Below are positions 34,101 to 46,925 of a DNA stretch of 64,000 nucleotides, piece by piece. The stretch covers positions 43,432,520 to 43,496,519 of the forward strand of contig BTRK01000006.1 of the NCBI GenBank assembly GCA_036245805.1. Direction: 5' to 3'. A program made the translations under genes and the position numbers. The notes beneath the pieces were generated by a model, which worked only from the letters and a program-made list of their open reading frames with translations, was not told the DNA's origin and ran no database searches. This DNA is from Pristionchus mayeri (lineage: Eukaryota > Nematoda > Chromadorea > Rhabditida > Neodiplogasteridae). Positions within the stretch are counted from its first letter, which is position 1, and every line of letters starts with the position of its first letter.

Positions 34101-37100
34101 AATCTCCTCCTCCTCCCTACTCAGCTCCCTATTTGGGCGCGCGTTGAGATACTTGAAAACGCGGTCGAAGCAGATGGTTTGTGTGTGTGCCTCTCTATTA
34201 GGACGATCATCATTCAAATTCGCGTCATTGGGAGGGAGAGTTTACGCCTCCCTCGCTGAACTCCTAATCCCGGGTGTTTAATACCATCGCGTGTATATAA
34301 GACGACACCCGAGGTGCGAAAGTGGGTCTGCCCGCTCAGTGGGAGGCGAGAAAGGACCGGAGTCTGAGTGTCGGACTGGACGGATTGCGTGAGCGATGAG
34401 TGAGAAGGTCATCGAGATAACGTGCTCCCTATCACTGTGATACTGATGCTGATTGCACGGCGGCCCTTTCACGAGTCTCCTCCATCTCAGCATCTATCGC
34501 AAAATCAAACTGTTGACAGCATATTCTTAGTTCGAGAAATGATACCGCGGTGATCATATGATTCCAAACAATCTCGGAACTCATAGTAGAAACTGTACTC
34601 ACACTCTCCGAGGGTGTCTCCGTTGAACTGCCAGAAGATCTCGACGCCGGGCTCGGCATCAACCTTGCACTCGATCTCCGCGGTCGTTCCGTCTTCAGGA
34701 TGCTGTTCGGTCTCCGGATCGATGAACTTCGGAGCCTCTGAAAAAATGACTTTGACATTGTTGCAATGTCTAATATTGCTTTCAAGTAATATTTGTTTGT
34801 TTGTATTCCTACTAGGATACCTAGATGTCTCATTATTATATATTTTTAACTGATCAGCAACTTTCGATACACTATGGAACATCCTTCCTCTTTTAGCGCC
34901 TGCGAGTGCGACAATTCAATTTCGTCGGATTCTCCCTTTCTTCTCAAACATTGAGCCTTTTTGTTCTAGAGGAGAAGAGGAGATGCGCGAACGCTAATGA
35001 GTTCGCGTGTTTGAGAGGCTGCTGAGTTGTACACAAGTCCATGTCGCTCTCCCTCTCTCTGCCCACTCAACTGTCATCTATGCATAATGAGCCCTTCCAT
35101 CTGTCACTTAGCCGCGCGAGTGAGCCTACCTTGCTAGATCTACACTCACTCTCTCCCGCCGGTCAAGGCAGAAAAGGCCTCGAATCGAGGCTACCCACTG
35201 GCCTTCTTAGTGTCTCGCGCATCGATCCCGACAAAGACATAATTAGTGGGTGGGAAACAATTCGATTGAGGACAGGGGAGGAGAGTCCGAAGCATCGGCA
35301 CCACTCTCGTTCTCACATTGGCGCCCGAGCGTGCTTGATTCAATAGAGAAGGACTGCCCTTGGACTATGGAGACATCTCAATTAGGTAGTCACTATTTGT
35401 TTGACAACAAGTAGTGAGTTACCTAATGGAAAATGAGTCTATATAGGTAGTACTAGGTAGACTACCACTTGTTTGATCTCTCTATCTATAATTGCGTAAT
35501 GCAACTCACTGATGAAGGTGATCTTGGCGGGCTCCACTTTGATGCCTCCGTCCAGTTTCACTTGGCACATGTAATCGCCCGAGTCCTCCTTGCGCGCCCT
35601 CACGATCATCAGCTGAGACGAGAGCGGCTTCTCGATCGTCATTATCCTGAAATTAATCGTTGTGCAATAACGCCAAAGGTATGTTCGGACCTCCCCTGTA
35701 CAATTATCATGCAATTCAACCCAATTTTGCATAATTTTAAGCTAAATGTATTGGCGAGGCCACCCCTGGTCATTTATCTCTATTGCGCGAGCGAGCGCCA
35801 GTCATATTCTCCCCTCTGACCTTCCGCCGGCTCGGATGATCTCATTATTGTGGATCCAGTTCACTTGGACGTTCGACGCGGGGCCCTCGTACTCCTTTAC
35901 CGAGCACACGACCAGAAAGTTTTCGCCCGCCTGGAAATATGATATTTTTATGTTTTGCCAATGCAACGAATAGCAAAACATCTGATTTGATTCCGAATAT
36001 GTTGACTCTCAACACACTGAAGATGAAAAGACTTTTTTCGTTACTTCGTGTGTCTAGATCTTCAGTCTCTTAGACTTCTTAGACGTTGGCTATCCATTCG
36101 TATTTGTTCATCCATTTAATTCGTTAGTTGGTGAGCTAACAACAATATCATTGGAGGGGATTCTAGATCTTCGTTTACTCACCACTCGATTCAGCAGTCG
36201 TTCCCCCGATGGCTGGATGTGGATCGACCATCCTGCAATGCATCCCGTTTTTTGCCAGCTCTAAAACGTCCCTCTCCCGGAATGACAGCCTCGTCTTATC
36301 CCTCCAATCTGTCGGATGTCTCCACGAACATTTTGTCTTGCCTCCCTCTCTCTAACCATATCTACACTTCTCCTCTTTTTCCATGCGCCCGCCTTTTTCT
36401 CCACAAACGCCCGCTTAGACGGCGTTGCGCAACTTTAAGAGACGACTAGTAAGAGGAGAGGGGAAGTGGGGTCATTCTTTTTGCCGAGAGCCTCAAGCGC
36501 TTAGTTGCGCTGCGCCGCGCAAAGAATTGGGGAGGATGTTTTCCAGAACCTTCACCCTCTTACATGACTAATTCCTCATTGAAAAAGCGACAGAGTAACG
36601 AGCGGGGGGACGACGGGAGGGGGAAAGCTAATCAGTTTGCCACTGCTCCTTTCTGTTTGAGAAAGCGCGCAGACGAAGGTTTCGAGTAGCATCGAAGTAA
36701 GGCCAACACAGGGGGGGAAGACGACATCAAGTGTTTGGATTTGCCTCTCCCTTTAGTATCTCCACCCTCGTCCTCCTCGTCCCGTCTAACCTACACTGGA
36801 TGTGTTATGCGCGGATGAGAGATCTCAGGGGACTCCTTAGGAAAAGCCGGGGCTGACTGATTACTGCTATTGATGCCCCCGACTAGTGATGAGTTAGCAT
36901 CTGAGAGCCTGTGCTCAACCTAGGTAGTGCCTCCATGTGCGAGCTTCCCCCCATTGTTCCTATTGTCTGAGTGGAGACAAATGAGGAGGTCTCAATCTGA
37001 TTGACCGCTCCTATATGTACTCACGTGGCAAATTGGGCGGAAGCGAAGAAGGACTGGCCAGATAAAGAAAGGGATGACAGGGGGTTAGGCTGGCCAAGGA

Positions 37101-37675
37101 TGATTAGGAAGCACCCCCTGCCTCGGCCCAATTAGTCATCGCCGCCGACCTATCGATGGCCTTTTGCAACGCTCTGGATCCCCGCAGAAATCGTATACTA
37201 TCGCTCACTTCGAATAACTAATAGCATAAGGCGGAGGTGTCTGAGAGGTAACCAATGTATGTGAGATGCGAATTCGCTCCCCCATATCTCCCCTCCCTCC
37301 CGACACTACGCTCGCAAAAAAGGAAGCTGCCATGTAAGGGGACAGAAGAGTGGGGTGGAAAAGGAGAGAAAGCGAGAGATGGATGAGGAATGGAGGTAGT
37401 ACACGAGTGGAGTGGAGGAACATGGGATTAGGAGAGAAGTGGCGATGAGAAATGGAGGAAGGAGAAGGAAAAGGGGAAAGAAGTGAAGAAGACAAGAAAT
37501 ACCTAATTAACAGACGCCCTTTTGCTGAATCGTGACTTCATGTGTTTCAGGAGCATGAGAAGGTTAGAGGATATACGGACCCGAAATGCACTTGCACCGA
37601 AGAAATGAAAACAAGTCAACAAACCTTGTACTGCTGTTACTCCCAGTAGTGATAGGAGAAGGTAGGTGGTTATCA
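25137..37675 (-). CDS. ncam-1: Neural cell adhesion molecule (NCAM-type, 5 Ig + 2 FN3, one membrane helix)
   Basis: Twenty-two exons with consistent phases, about 980 codons. Exon 1 (37675-37624) encodes the signal peptide MITTYLLLLSLLGVTAVQ; the next are 36232-36183, 35930-35821 and 35646-35510. Five Ig domains follow at roughly residues 20-117, 118-211, 212-304, 305-602 and 603-698 (cores such as DSGDYMCQV, DDGLYLCNA, NSGQYKCVA, DAGDYQCIV). Two FN3 domains lie at 699-810 and 811-910 (YEIAVIAANSIGQSSATPV). A helix MIVVIIVVILLVFLVI and a short Cys-rich tail ending LESGKA complete it. The architecture is that of NCAM and nematode ncam-1, a neuronal surface adhesion receptor. Ig4 is interrupted by an acidic cassette (28235-29099). 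Introns carry several inverted repeats. Confidence 0.9.
25334..25898. repeat. Foldback repeat in the penultimate NCAM intron
   Basis: The segment starting CCGTCAAGTGGGAGTAATCC (25334) returns as its complement, ending ACTCCCACTTGACGG (25898), with a centre near 25590. Arms of about 240 bp remain clearly matched (GGTGCAGTGGTGCATTTTCT near 25541 against AGAAAATGCACCACTGCACC near 25677). It lies between exons 21 and 22, so it is transcribed with the gene as a potential long hairpin. It carries no protein. Confidence 0.8.
28235..29099 (-). other. Acidic cassette: three in-frame exons inside the NCAM Ig4 domain
   Basis: Exons 29099-28668 (432 nt), 28519-28439 (81 nt) and 28324-28235 (90 nt) are each a multiple of three and start and end in phase 0. 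They encode about 201 residues, mostly Asp and Glu with Thr, Asn, Gly and Lys (for example GDDEETEKENNDDDDDEE). They fall between the first half of Ig4 (VTFTCEF..EEEYK) and its second half (FVRDITSERVSV..DAGDYQC). Skipping all three would join EEEYK directly to FVRDI and give an Ig domain of normal length. They therefore look like optional exons giving a long charged loop, possibly calcium-binding or repulsive; function unknown. Confidence 0.8.
29213..29720. repeat. Diverged single arm of foldback family II in an NCAM intron
   Basis: Shares the family end TATCACGAGTCAATGAAGC (near 29225) and ordered inner blocks (CCCAGAGCCGGCATTTAGG near 29355; CTGTATCTCAGCTC.AGA.GAGCTACA near 29399; GGGCTTAAAAAACGC near 29439) with the element at 9974-11798. 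No second arm is found nearby. It is older than, and only distantly similar to, the copy in paralog D. Confidence 0.65.
30647..30724. repeat. Short hairpin MITE (copy 1)
   Basis: A 78-bp imperfect palindrome, from ACTAGGTCGGATGAGGACTA to TAGTTCTCACCCGACCTAGT. A related hairpin is found at about 61646-61728. It lies in the NCAM intron just upstream of exon 8. Confidence 0.75.
31453..31818. mobile_element. Palindromic MITE with 8-bp target duplication (copy 1)
   Basis: A 366-bp near-palindrome beginning GGGGGGCGGACATTTGC and ending with its complement, centred near 31635. It is flanked on both sides by the 8-base direct repeat TAATGTTC (31445-31452 and 31819-31826), the expected scar of a transposon with an 8-bp staggered cut such as hAT. 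The core shares CATGAACCCCTATACGTTGA and GCCTGGTAACAAG with the element at 47241-47618. It sits in an NCAM intron and encodes nothing. Confidence 0.9.
33529..33551. repeat. CT microsatellite
   Basis: A run of about ten CT units in the NCAM intron between exons 5 and 6. Confidence 0.8.
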
Positions 37676-39223
37676 TTTCCCTGAACGTCTCGAGTGATGG
37701 CTCTCTTGCGCAGAGCGAGGGATGGAATGATCGAGTCGAGTCTGTCTCTCCGCCCTCGCTCCGCCCCCTCTCTTCCCCTCCTCCCTGCGCGCCTCTCCTC
37801 TATTCACGCACACTCTCGAGGCCAGAAAGAAGCGCCGCCCATTCGGTGGAACACGACCTGAGGCATGGATTCATGTCTTGATTTCGATCCAATTAGGAGC
37901 ATTTGGAGAGAAAAAAATGCATTGGAATTTTGAAAAACAATGACTTATTTTCGTCATGCATGAAACAGGCAATGGGTCTACAACAACTATGACAGCAATT
38001 TACACGTTTTGTAGTCATTATTTTTGTACCTCTTCTTATCATTAATTGCTATTTACCATCTAAGCCAGGTTGCCTCTCAATCATCCGTCGACTATGCCCG
38101 ATGATTGCCCGGGACTCGCGCCCCTTCTTGACCCGAACTCGCTAAGCACACAATCAGTGACCTATCTCCTGTCGCTATCATACGAGGTGGAGAGGGGCCA
38201 GCTCAGCCCGCTCACTCTGCTAGAGTGATACAACATGAATGGGAAGACCGCTATCAACAGTTTGCTCTCCCATCCTCTTCTATGGCACGGCTTTCGGGGC
38301 TTTTAACCACAGGTTGTCCCCCGGGGGGACATAAAAGATTCAAAAGCATGCGGTAATTATAGGTGAGAACAATGCGAACGATTGAGGTGCGATTTGAGAG
38401 CCGATTCGTGGACTAGAAAAAGCGAAGGTCAGTTGAAATAGGATGATCATTAGAGGGCGAAATCTGAGAGATGCCATAATTCCGGGTATGCTTGTTGTTG
38501 TCATATTCTGTCGATTTGTGATATGTGATGTGCTGAAAAAGTGTGCCGAGGCAAGAGTAAGTAAGTGTCACATCTGTTTACTGAGGTCGATAGCTTAGCG
38601 TTCTTCTTCTTTCTCAAATCCCCTCTCTTTCCTCCTGTTCTCACTCGGCAGTTTTGCTGACGGTTTCCCGAGATAATCGCAACGTTCTCTGTAATCTATT
38701 ACGAAGATGTAGACTCAAGCAAGGTGGATTGTTACTGCATGTATATCTAGGATTCCTTGTGCATTCGCTTCGATAAAGTGATGAGTGATGATAAACATAT
38801 AAATTTAACATTGCTAATGTGATGATTAATCCGATATGATTGGGTCGATCGTGTTAAAACGGTATGCCCGTCTTCAAAACGGGTCTTCTAGCTTCGAGCT
38901 GCAGCAAAAGAAGGGCCACATTTGAGAAAGCCAAGAGGAATGGGCGATTAGAGTGACAAATGGAATTGCATTTCTTGGGCTTCTCAGTAGATAGTATTTT
39001 AGGAAAAAATTCTGGGAATATGCATGTCTTGTTTGAAATACATTTATTGAGGCCTCAATGATCGTCGAGTCTAAGTAATGAAGAATATATAATCAAACAA
39101 TCTATCATTCAATTTATGAAAAATTTGACAGTGTCATGCATATGAAATAAATATATTTCTTAGAAACAAGCAAGTACAAGTAATTTTCTACGAAGTTAAT
39201 TTTGATTGTGTGTAATCAACATA
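37676..39223. promoter_or_regulatory. Presumed NCAM upstream region, no gene seen
   Basis: About 1.5 kb between the NCAM start codon and the 3' end of the next minus-strand gene. It should hold the NCAM promoter. No coding exon, paired repeat or RNA gene is recognised. The first 200 bp are C/T-rich on the + strand (CTCCGCCCCCTCTCTTCCCC), that is, purine-rich in the direction of NCAM transcription. Confidence 0.4.
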
Positions 39224-42200
39224 TCAAATGAGCATTATCAGGTAAAACTTGAAATGGGTCCATAGAAAGGTCTCTGTCACATTGAGAATTCTAGGGACAG
39301 TTACATTGCCTAGAGTAGTGAATGCGACTCCATGAGAAGAAGGCGTGAATTTGTTCCATAATGCATGCTTCTTCAGTAAGATAGCACTTCGATACGAATC
39401 CGATGCGAGTATTCCTCTGTGAGCAATCACATCATGGAAGATTGTCTTGCATTTGTGACTAAATCGCCAGTCGCTAAAATGACGCATTTTCTATGGTAAC
39501 CAAGCAGAATTTTACGTTAAATCCTGTTTGATTGATGTTTCTTGGTTCGGAGTGGCTCTTCCGTCGCCTCGGCTCTTGCAACATCCTTCGATTTGTGGAC
39601 TCGCGCAATGTGAATGAAAATATCGTCCGTTTCGATGTTCTGGGTATTGTTTCCTATCTCCAGCTTCGCAATGTGTGATAGAAATTCAGATTCATGCATG
39701 GACTTGCTGTAAACGACGACTTGAAAGGCGTATCTGAGAAGAATTATGATAGTCGAAGCAAAAGACTTGAGTTCGAACTCGGATTCGCCTCTGGCCTCGA
39801 GTTCCTTCTGCACAGTCAACGCTCTCTTGGTGTATTCCCTCTCTTGCGTAACGTTGGGTAGAGCTTGTGCAGCGTATCTCAGCGAAATAGATGGCCAATC
39901 CAGCTTCTGAAAACCGATTTTTTACTTCGAGAATTTGCATGTATCGCTCACGAGTCTATTTCTAGCCCAGTTGTGCATATTCCTGTTTACAGTACTGAGT
40001 CGATCGAAAATCTCCCCCTGCTTCCTATCTATTTCTTGCTCCGTCGCAGATTTGAAAGTGAAGTGATAGCATTGGAGAAATTGCACGGCCTGAAATTGAA
40101 TTCGGCGGATTTGCATACTATTTGACAGTAGAAGGTAATAGGGGTAATATCAGGGTAAATTTTCAATTTCAAGCTACAATGAAACCTTCAATCGTCGGAA
40201 TTCAAACCGAAATTGATTACCGGGCGAATGACTCACAGCATTGATCAGATCGTTGACGAGTATGCCATACATGAGTTCGAACTTTTCTCTATCGTGGTTC
40301 ACTTCGGCCATAAAATTCGTGAGGAAGCATCTTGAATCATTATTTTAATAATGTCAATAATAATAATTATTATTAATAATAATAATAGTAATTGTCTATC
40401 CTTGATTCTGGGCACTGTTCAAGTCGACAATATCGGTATATAATATTAAAGAATATGTATTCCGAAATCTATATCTTACTTCTCTTTTGCTTTTCGAGAA
40501 GTTAGATTTGTGTAGTCGATGAAGTCTGAGCTTAAATAGCGTTTCAACCTAAACGTCTTCGTTAGTGCGTTTGTCGAGGAATAGTCTAATCACTCTTTCT
40601 CTCTCGACCGGTTGAGAGGCAATCGCTTCTCTAAACTCTCCATAACGTACGCTACCCCATACAGGGATATACAGACGAAGTTGCACATGTTTGTTCAAAG
40701 AATTGCATTTTCTAATGGATTTTTGATGGATCAGTACAATTTTGGAGGTAATGAATCAGAAACGGACGAATCTGTCATGATTACGGCTCCCTGGAGCACT
40801 GGTGAAAAACTACCTCGAAAATAAACTTGTGAACCAACCTGTCTAGGAAGTCTTCATTCATCCATTCGAACTCTGAATTTCCCAGTATCATTTAAAGAAA
40901 AATTCCCATTGAATTTAGCTGTATCTCGTTCCCATGTTAATTTCAAGTTCCGTTTAGAGTCAAACATCACTATCCAAAGTAATGAATTTCGAGATCTCAG
41001 TAAGGTTCACGTTTAAAAAAAAATTTATTTTCAATGCGAGTTCCAGGAGGGCAGAAACACGAGTTTTGCAAAAAAAAAAGAAATTCGTTGAAGCTCTATA
41101 AAGGATCGTAGAGCATACCGAGAGACTCATTAGCTCCTCTCCATTTCTGAAGGAAATGCTTCTGTTCCATCTCAGTCTTGTTCAGGAATGACGAAATGAA
41201 ATCTATGAAAGTTTATGTATACAATTGTATCAATATTGGATAAAGGAAATTGATTTGTCTGGTTATCTCGACTACAATAATACATAATGTTGCATTGAGG
41301 CTGGGCTGCAGATGGAATCCTAAGATGACATTTTTGAAAATTGCATACCAGCTTTCTCGGCATGATAATATGCGTCCATCATCGGCCTGCGTTCTTAAAA
41401 ATAACATTTTTTTGTCAGAATTACTTGAAATATTGCCTTTCTCAAGTGTTGAGATAACTTCCAGCAGTTCGGCATACAATGTTGTACCAACAGATGTCGG
41501 AAGACGGCAGCGCTCGTTTAAGATTTGTTCCAAAACCTAGAATATTTTATAGGTGGTGAAGTAAAGCAACCGTTACCTCCATGACATTATCTGCGTGTCG
41601 CTTACATGCATCGAGAAATTTTGACTTGGGATTCCAAGGGTGAGTTGCATTAATCAACATCAACTCATAATACCACTCATGGATATTGAATAAGGGACGC
41701 GTGACTCTCTAAAGCGAATCGAATGTTTTGCATATTGAGACAACTACAAACATGATCGTAATCATATTTTGAAATCGATATTAGTTGTGTATCACGCATC
41801 CTGTACTCCAGTTTGTGTGCATCTCAATCTCTGACATTTCAAAGTGTGCTCTTGCCTCAAGATTTGTTTCGCTGACAACGGGATATCTCTCATTTTTTTC
41901 AAAATCTAAACTGACCTACGAACTGCTGATCCCGAAGGTTTCTCAGCGTCTCGATTGCAAGATATTCCTTCGACTTATCCTAAAATGGACGTGTTACATA
42001 TAAAATGGTGAGGGTGAAACAAAGATTCTTACCGGTTTGAAGCCAAACTCGGCTTCAACACGGCTTTTCTCAATGGTAAAGCTAGCCTCTCGAGGGTTTT
42101 TCGTCATCCCTACTACAAAAACTTTGCAACTAACACTGAGATTAGTGTCGATTCCACGCGACCAAATTCGAGAGATCGTTCCGCTCATCTGAAGAAGTCG

Positions 42201-42539
42201 AAGCCCATATCTTCTGAGGGCTCGAAACCTCTCCCGTATGGTCCCCTCCGCCAAGATGTTCGAATAAACTCTCGAATACTCTTCTGCTTCGTCGACAACT
42301 AAAAATTATTTCATTTAGTGGCAATCACTGCAGTTTGTTGACTTATTCATCGTTTTCGTACAGAGAAACTCTCGACAATAATACAAGCTACATTAGTTGA
42401 GAATGTAGTCACACTTGCTTATTTAGAAATGCAAGTTAGTCGATAAATATGTGTAGCAAATATGAACCTCACCATCGGCAATTGAGACACTGATACTTCC
42501 CGCCATTATGAGAAGTAGGAGAAATGAGTGGTACTTCAT
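39224..42539 (-). CDS. Secreted protein of unknown function, tandem member G
   Basis: I do not recognise the family. The start at 42539 gives a clear signal peptide, MKYHSFLLLLIMAGSISVSI. Exons then encode DEAEEYSRVYSNIL..RYGLRLLQM, a run through SCKVFVVGMTKN.., SKEYLAIETLRNLR, RVTRPLFNIHEWYYELML, VLEQILNERCRLPTSVGTTL, FLNKTEMEQKHFLQKWRGAN, EVNHDREKFELMYGILVND, AVQFLQCYHFTFKSA, and LDWPSISLRYAAQALPNVT. A last exon, starting near 39487, contains WRFSHKCKTIFHDVIAHRG and a hydrophobic end (FYLIMLI) before the stop at 39224. The mostly helical ectodomain has scattered cysteines. Every exon has a counterpart in gene H next door, so the pair arose by tandem duplication. The exact boundary of each exon is less sure than the gene itself. 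Confidence 0.65.
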
Positions 42540-42854
42540 CGAAGTAGAAGATGAGTTTTTGCTACAGGGTGAAACTGGCAAGTGGAAACATTACGTGAAC
42601 CCATATGGACCAACATATGAAAAAATATATGCATCTTGTAGGGTAAAGCACTCAATACAAAGGAAAAAATCAAAGGAAGACCCGGAGAATGAGAAGAGCA
42701 AGGAAACACATGGCGCAGGTACAGGTGTCTTCTCATGTCTTCATCATTCATCATTTCAGAACTCATCACAGACCTCGACAAACTTCACAAACAACTAGCT
42801 TTAATTTTTTTTGAATCTGGGCTTCAATTTGCTGTATTGTGTGAATAACATGTA

Positions 42855-45800
42855 TCAAACGAGCATGATCAGGTAAAATTGGAAGTCCATCCACAGATGG
42901 GTCTCTGTCACATTGACAATCATCGGAAATGTTGCGTTGCCTAGAGTAGTGAATGCGACTCCATGAGCAGAAGGAATGAACCGATTCCAAAGAGCTTGTT
43001 TCTTTAGCAAGATAACACTTCGATAAGATTCCGATCCGTACATTCCTCTGTTAGCAATCACATCATGAACGATTGTCTTGCACTTCTGATGAAATCGCCA
43101 GTTGCTAAAATTATGCATTTCTTAGTGTTATCAAAGCATCCCTTACGCCAAGTCTTCTTTGATTGCCTTTTCCCGTTTTCGGTAAGTTACAGCCATTTCC
43201 TCGGCTCTTTCAACATCCTTCAAGTTGTGGACTCGCGCAATGTGAATGAAAATGCCGTCTGTTTCAATATATTGGTTGTTGTCTCCTATCTTCAATTTTG
43301 CGATGTGTGATCGATATTCGGATTCATGCATGGACTTGCTATAAACGACGACTTTAAAGGCGTATCTGATTTGAATTATGATAATCAAAGGCAAATTAGT
43401 GTTCTAATTCTAACCCATGTTCGCCTCTGGCCTCGAGTTCCTTTTGTACTGTCTTTGCTACCGCATTGTAGTCCTCCTCCTTTTTGGTGGTGCTGGGCGC
43501 AGCTTGTGCAGCGTATCTAATAGAGATAGCTGGCCAATCCAGCTCCTAAAACATGATTGCTTTGTGCATTCACCGATTTGTATCGCGATGAGGATTTATC
43601 GTTTTAGAAATGTTCATTTCCTCAATATACTAAGAATAAAAATTCGGGGATAATTTAAGGATAATTTTAAAATGATAACACCATATTTCTGGAACTCACG
43701 AGCCGTTTCATCGCCCATTTGTGCATGTTTTCGCTTATATTTTTGAGCCGATCGAAGACCTCCCTCTGCTTTATTTCGATTTCCTCTTCCGACGCTGATT
43801 CGTGAGTAAAGTGATAACATTGGAGATGCAAAACAACCTGAAACCTCTAATTTGATTCGTTGGATTTGAAATGATGAAATTTGTTTAGGGACCACAAGCT
43901 CCGCCCACTTTCCTCTGACACAATCCCCCCTCTAAAGCAAGACAGAGTAATCACAGCGTTCATTCTTAACCAAATGACTTGAGCAAAAAATAATTCGAAA
44001 GCTCTGTCCATGTGCTTTCGATATGTCACTATTCAAAAAACAGTTTTTGCAGTTGTGGTGTTGAAAATTCGATCTTTATCACGCGATCCATCGTTTTTCA
44101 CAGATTTTTGCTATGCGTGAGCAGTGAAATTATGATACAAAAAATTATGTTTGAATAGTGAAAATATGATAGCCAGCAACCATTCTAACAAGTTCGCCAA
44201 AGGAAATCGAAAAACATTGATTTCCCGGTCCGTGATTCGAAGTAAACTAGTCGGTGCCTGGGCTAAAAGATCGCCGTCTCGTTCTCTCCCTCTCCTCGCT
44301 CGTCTCTGACCCGGCGCGTGTAGAGAGCTCCCGCTCGGGAAAGACAGAGAGTGTAGTTCCCTTCAGTCTCTCCTCGCAGGGGTGAGGCGAAGCCGGGAAA
44401 GGGCGAAGCCCTGCCCAAAATTTTTGCAATTTGACTGGGAAGGGATCGGAATTGATTCTGCCCCTTTCTTAGTCGTCTCGCTTTTCCCCCACTCTCTGTT
44501 GATGTCTTTTCAAGCACTTCTTAGGCTCTAGCGCCATTCAGAGATGAGATATCGACAAACGGCCAAAAGTCTGATCATGTTAGGACCCCAGCGGTTATGT
44601 TGAGCATAGCTTGAGTGGCATGGCTTCATTTCGGCTATACCCCTTGTGGTCCCTAAATTTTTTCACATAAATTTTTAGGGGCGATGGAACATTCAAATAT
44701 TTTTCACAAGCATTCAGCTAGATGCCATATGAGCTCCAAACGTCCTAACTTCAGACTGCCTGTCTACCCACAGCGGTGACTAGATCGTTGAGTAGTATGC
44801 CATATACCATTTCGAACTTCTCCCTTTCGTGCCCGACTTCAACCATCGATATCGTGAGGATGCATCTTCAATTATTTTCATTATTATTTTCCAATGAATC
44901 AAGGTCTGGGCGTTCTGAATGATGCAATGAATGCGTATTGAATGTGACCACAGCACAACATTGACTGTTAATAAATCCAAGGTCGCAATCTCACGTTTCA
45001 ATGTGTTGTCGAATTTGTTTCATTTGAGAATCATCAAAGCGAGCTTCACGGGTTTTGTTCATTTTATATAGAAGAATCCTTAAAGTGTTCGTTGGAGCCT
45101 GTGAGTAATAGTTTAGGGTCGTCTCTACACCTTCACTGTCGTTGTTGAGAGTACATCATTCAACTCATAGAGCGAATTATCACATACTTGTCGACAGAGC
45201 GTATACACTGGTGGATATCGAATTCACAGTAAAGAATTTACAGAAAGCTAATTACTCAAAAGAAAAGCTGAATGGCAAAGGAAGAACATTTCAAGTTTGA
45301 GGTAATTTTTGAAAATAACGATAAATTTTTTAATTTAAAACTGACTATAGCAACGCACAATTACACTCATCTAATACCAAATATACACTGTAAGGAATCT
45401 TGCACCAACCTGACTTTCTCGGCATAATTCATCTCTTGAAAGTCTGAATATCATAATGTTTTCAGTTGCAAACAACATTGGTCTCGTTTTATGCAGCTGG
45501 ATCTAGGTCAAGTGCAAATATATTTGTAAAACAGTTATCACAACTTATAGGTAATTAAGATACTCGATCGCACTGTCAGATGTAATAAAAGTGTTTCTGC
45601 TTCTAATCTTTGCCTAATTTCAAAATATTCAAGTTTGCGATATGTTCAGATAAGGTACACGAATCGAAGTTGGAGGTGTCATAGAAAATGAATCTCATAA
45701 AACGTTGCATGCCCTAACCCTACACCAGATAAACAACTTTAGAAAAATTTCGATATTTATACCTAGAGACGCGTTAGCTCCAGTCATTTTCCGCAGGATG

Positions 45801-46925
45801 CACTTCTGTTCCGTCTCGGTCTTGTTCAAGAATGACAATATGTACGCTATGATTGATTTTCTTTTATGCTACTGAAATCGCTTTTCCAGTCACTTTCCCA
45901 CGACACTTTACGGAAAAGTACTTACCGACTTTATCAGAGCGATAGTATCCGTCCATATTCGGTTTACGTTCTAAAAAGTGATGTATCTCAGAAAAAAATG
46001 AATTAAGACCTTTTTCAAGTTTTGAGATCGCATCCAACAGTTCGGCGTACAATTGGGTACCGATAACGGTTGGAGGTTTGCATTTCTCGCTGAGAATCTG
46101 TTCCAAAACCTGAAAGAAAACGTCGATCTTCGAAGAAACAAACAGCAAGCATACCTCAATGGCCGTATTTTCATACAACCTGTGATCATATTGTTCACAA
46201 GCGTTGGCAAATTCTTCCTTCTCAATCCAAGTTGCATTCGGACTCGATAATTCATCATATTTCATGCGCAAATGTTGCAAGATATGGGTGACTCTCTGCA
46301 GTAAATATATTACAGGAAAGCATAGATCAAACACCAACATAGTTGTCTTCAGTTTTAGTAATTGATGTATATCGGAATTTATCCATAGCTCGTTCTCTCG
46401 CATCAGCATCTGAAAAATCGATTTTTTCATTCTAATATTGACCTACCCACTCAGTTGTTCAATTTCGAAACTTACTCTCTAACTGCTCCAGTATAAAATT
46501 ACGCAGTTCTAGCAAGATAATCCTTAGAGTCTGGCTTAAATGAGCGTGGCGTCGAAAACCGGATTACCGAATCCCTTTTCAGTCTCCACATGTTAGTATG
46601 TTAGCACGAAAACCTAAACGTTGTCACGAACACTGAGATATGTATCGATTCCTCGGGCCACAATACGAGCCATGAAGCCACTGCTCTGAATCAACTGAAG
46701 CCCGTATCTGTCGAGGGATCGGAATCTCTCCTGGATAGTGCCAGCTTCCATGACTTTCGAATACATTTTGGAATATTCCTTTGCCTCATCGAGATCTATA
46801 AATGAGAGAAAATTGTTGCAATCGCGTATATTGCAATAAATATTCTGCTGAAACTTACCATTTGCAATTGAGCACAAGAGGTTAGTCACCATTATAAGAA
46901 GTAGAAGCAAGGTGTGGTACTTCAT
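42855..46925 (-). pseudogene. Secreted protein family member H, tandem copy of G, probably decaying
   Basis: The start at 46925 gives the signal peptide MKYHTLLLLLIMVTNLLCSI, then DEAKEYSKMYSKVM..RYGLQLIQS, parallel to gene G. Where G reads on through SCKVFVVGMTKN, H has a TAG near 46613 and a second in-frame stop soon after. At the next exon (near 46500) the stretch matching G's SKEYLAIETLRNL has the frame shifted by what looks like a 2-base loss. Later exons are well kept: VLEQILSEKCKPPTVIGTQL, FLNKTETEQKCILRKMTGAN, EVGHEREKFEMVYGILLND, LQCYHFTHESASEEEIEIKQ, WRFHQKCKTIVHDVIANRG. Either a different splice pattern bypasses the damage or this is a young pseudogene. One intron holds the element at 43884-44657. 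Confidence 0.55.
43884..44657. mobile_element. Inverted-repeat-ended element in gene H
   Basis: The 15-base end TTTAGGGACCACAAG (43884-43898) has its exact complement CTTGTGGTCCCTAAA at 44643-44657. The interior of about 770 bp includes a GC-rich block (44240-44520, CCGGCGCGTGTAGAGAGC) unlike the AT-rich surroundings, and has no transposase ORF. The family is not identified. Confidence 0.6.

Noticed and set aside
45395..45415. TTGCACCAACCT near 45400 resembling a mariner-type end
   Set aside because: The twelve-base match to the end of the element at 14035-14934 is not accompanied by a second end or TA-flanked unit; it may be chance or a lone remnant.
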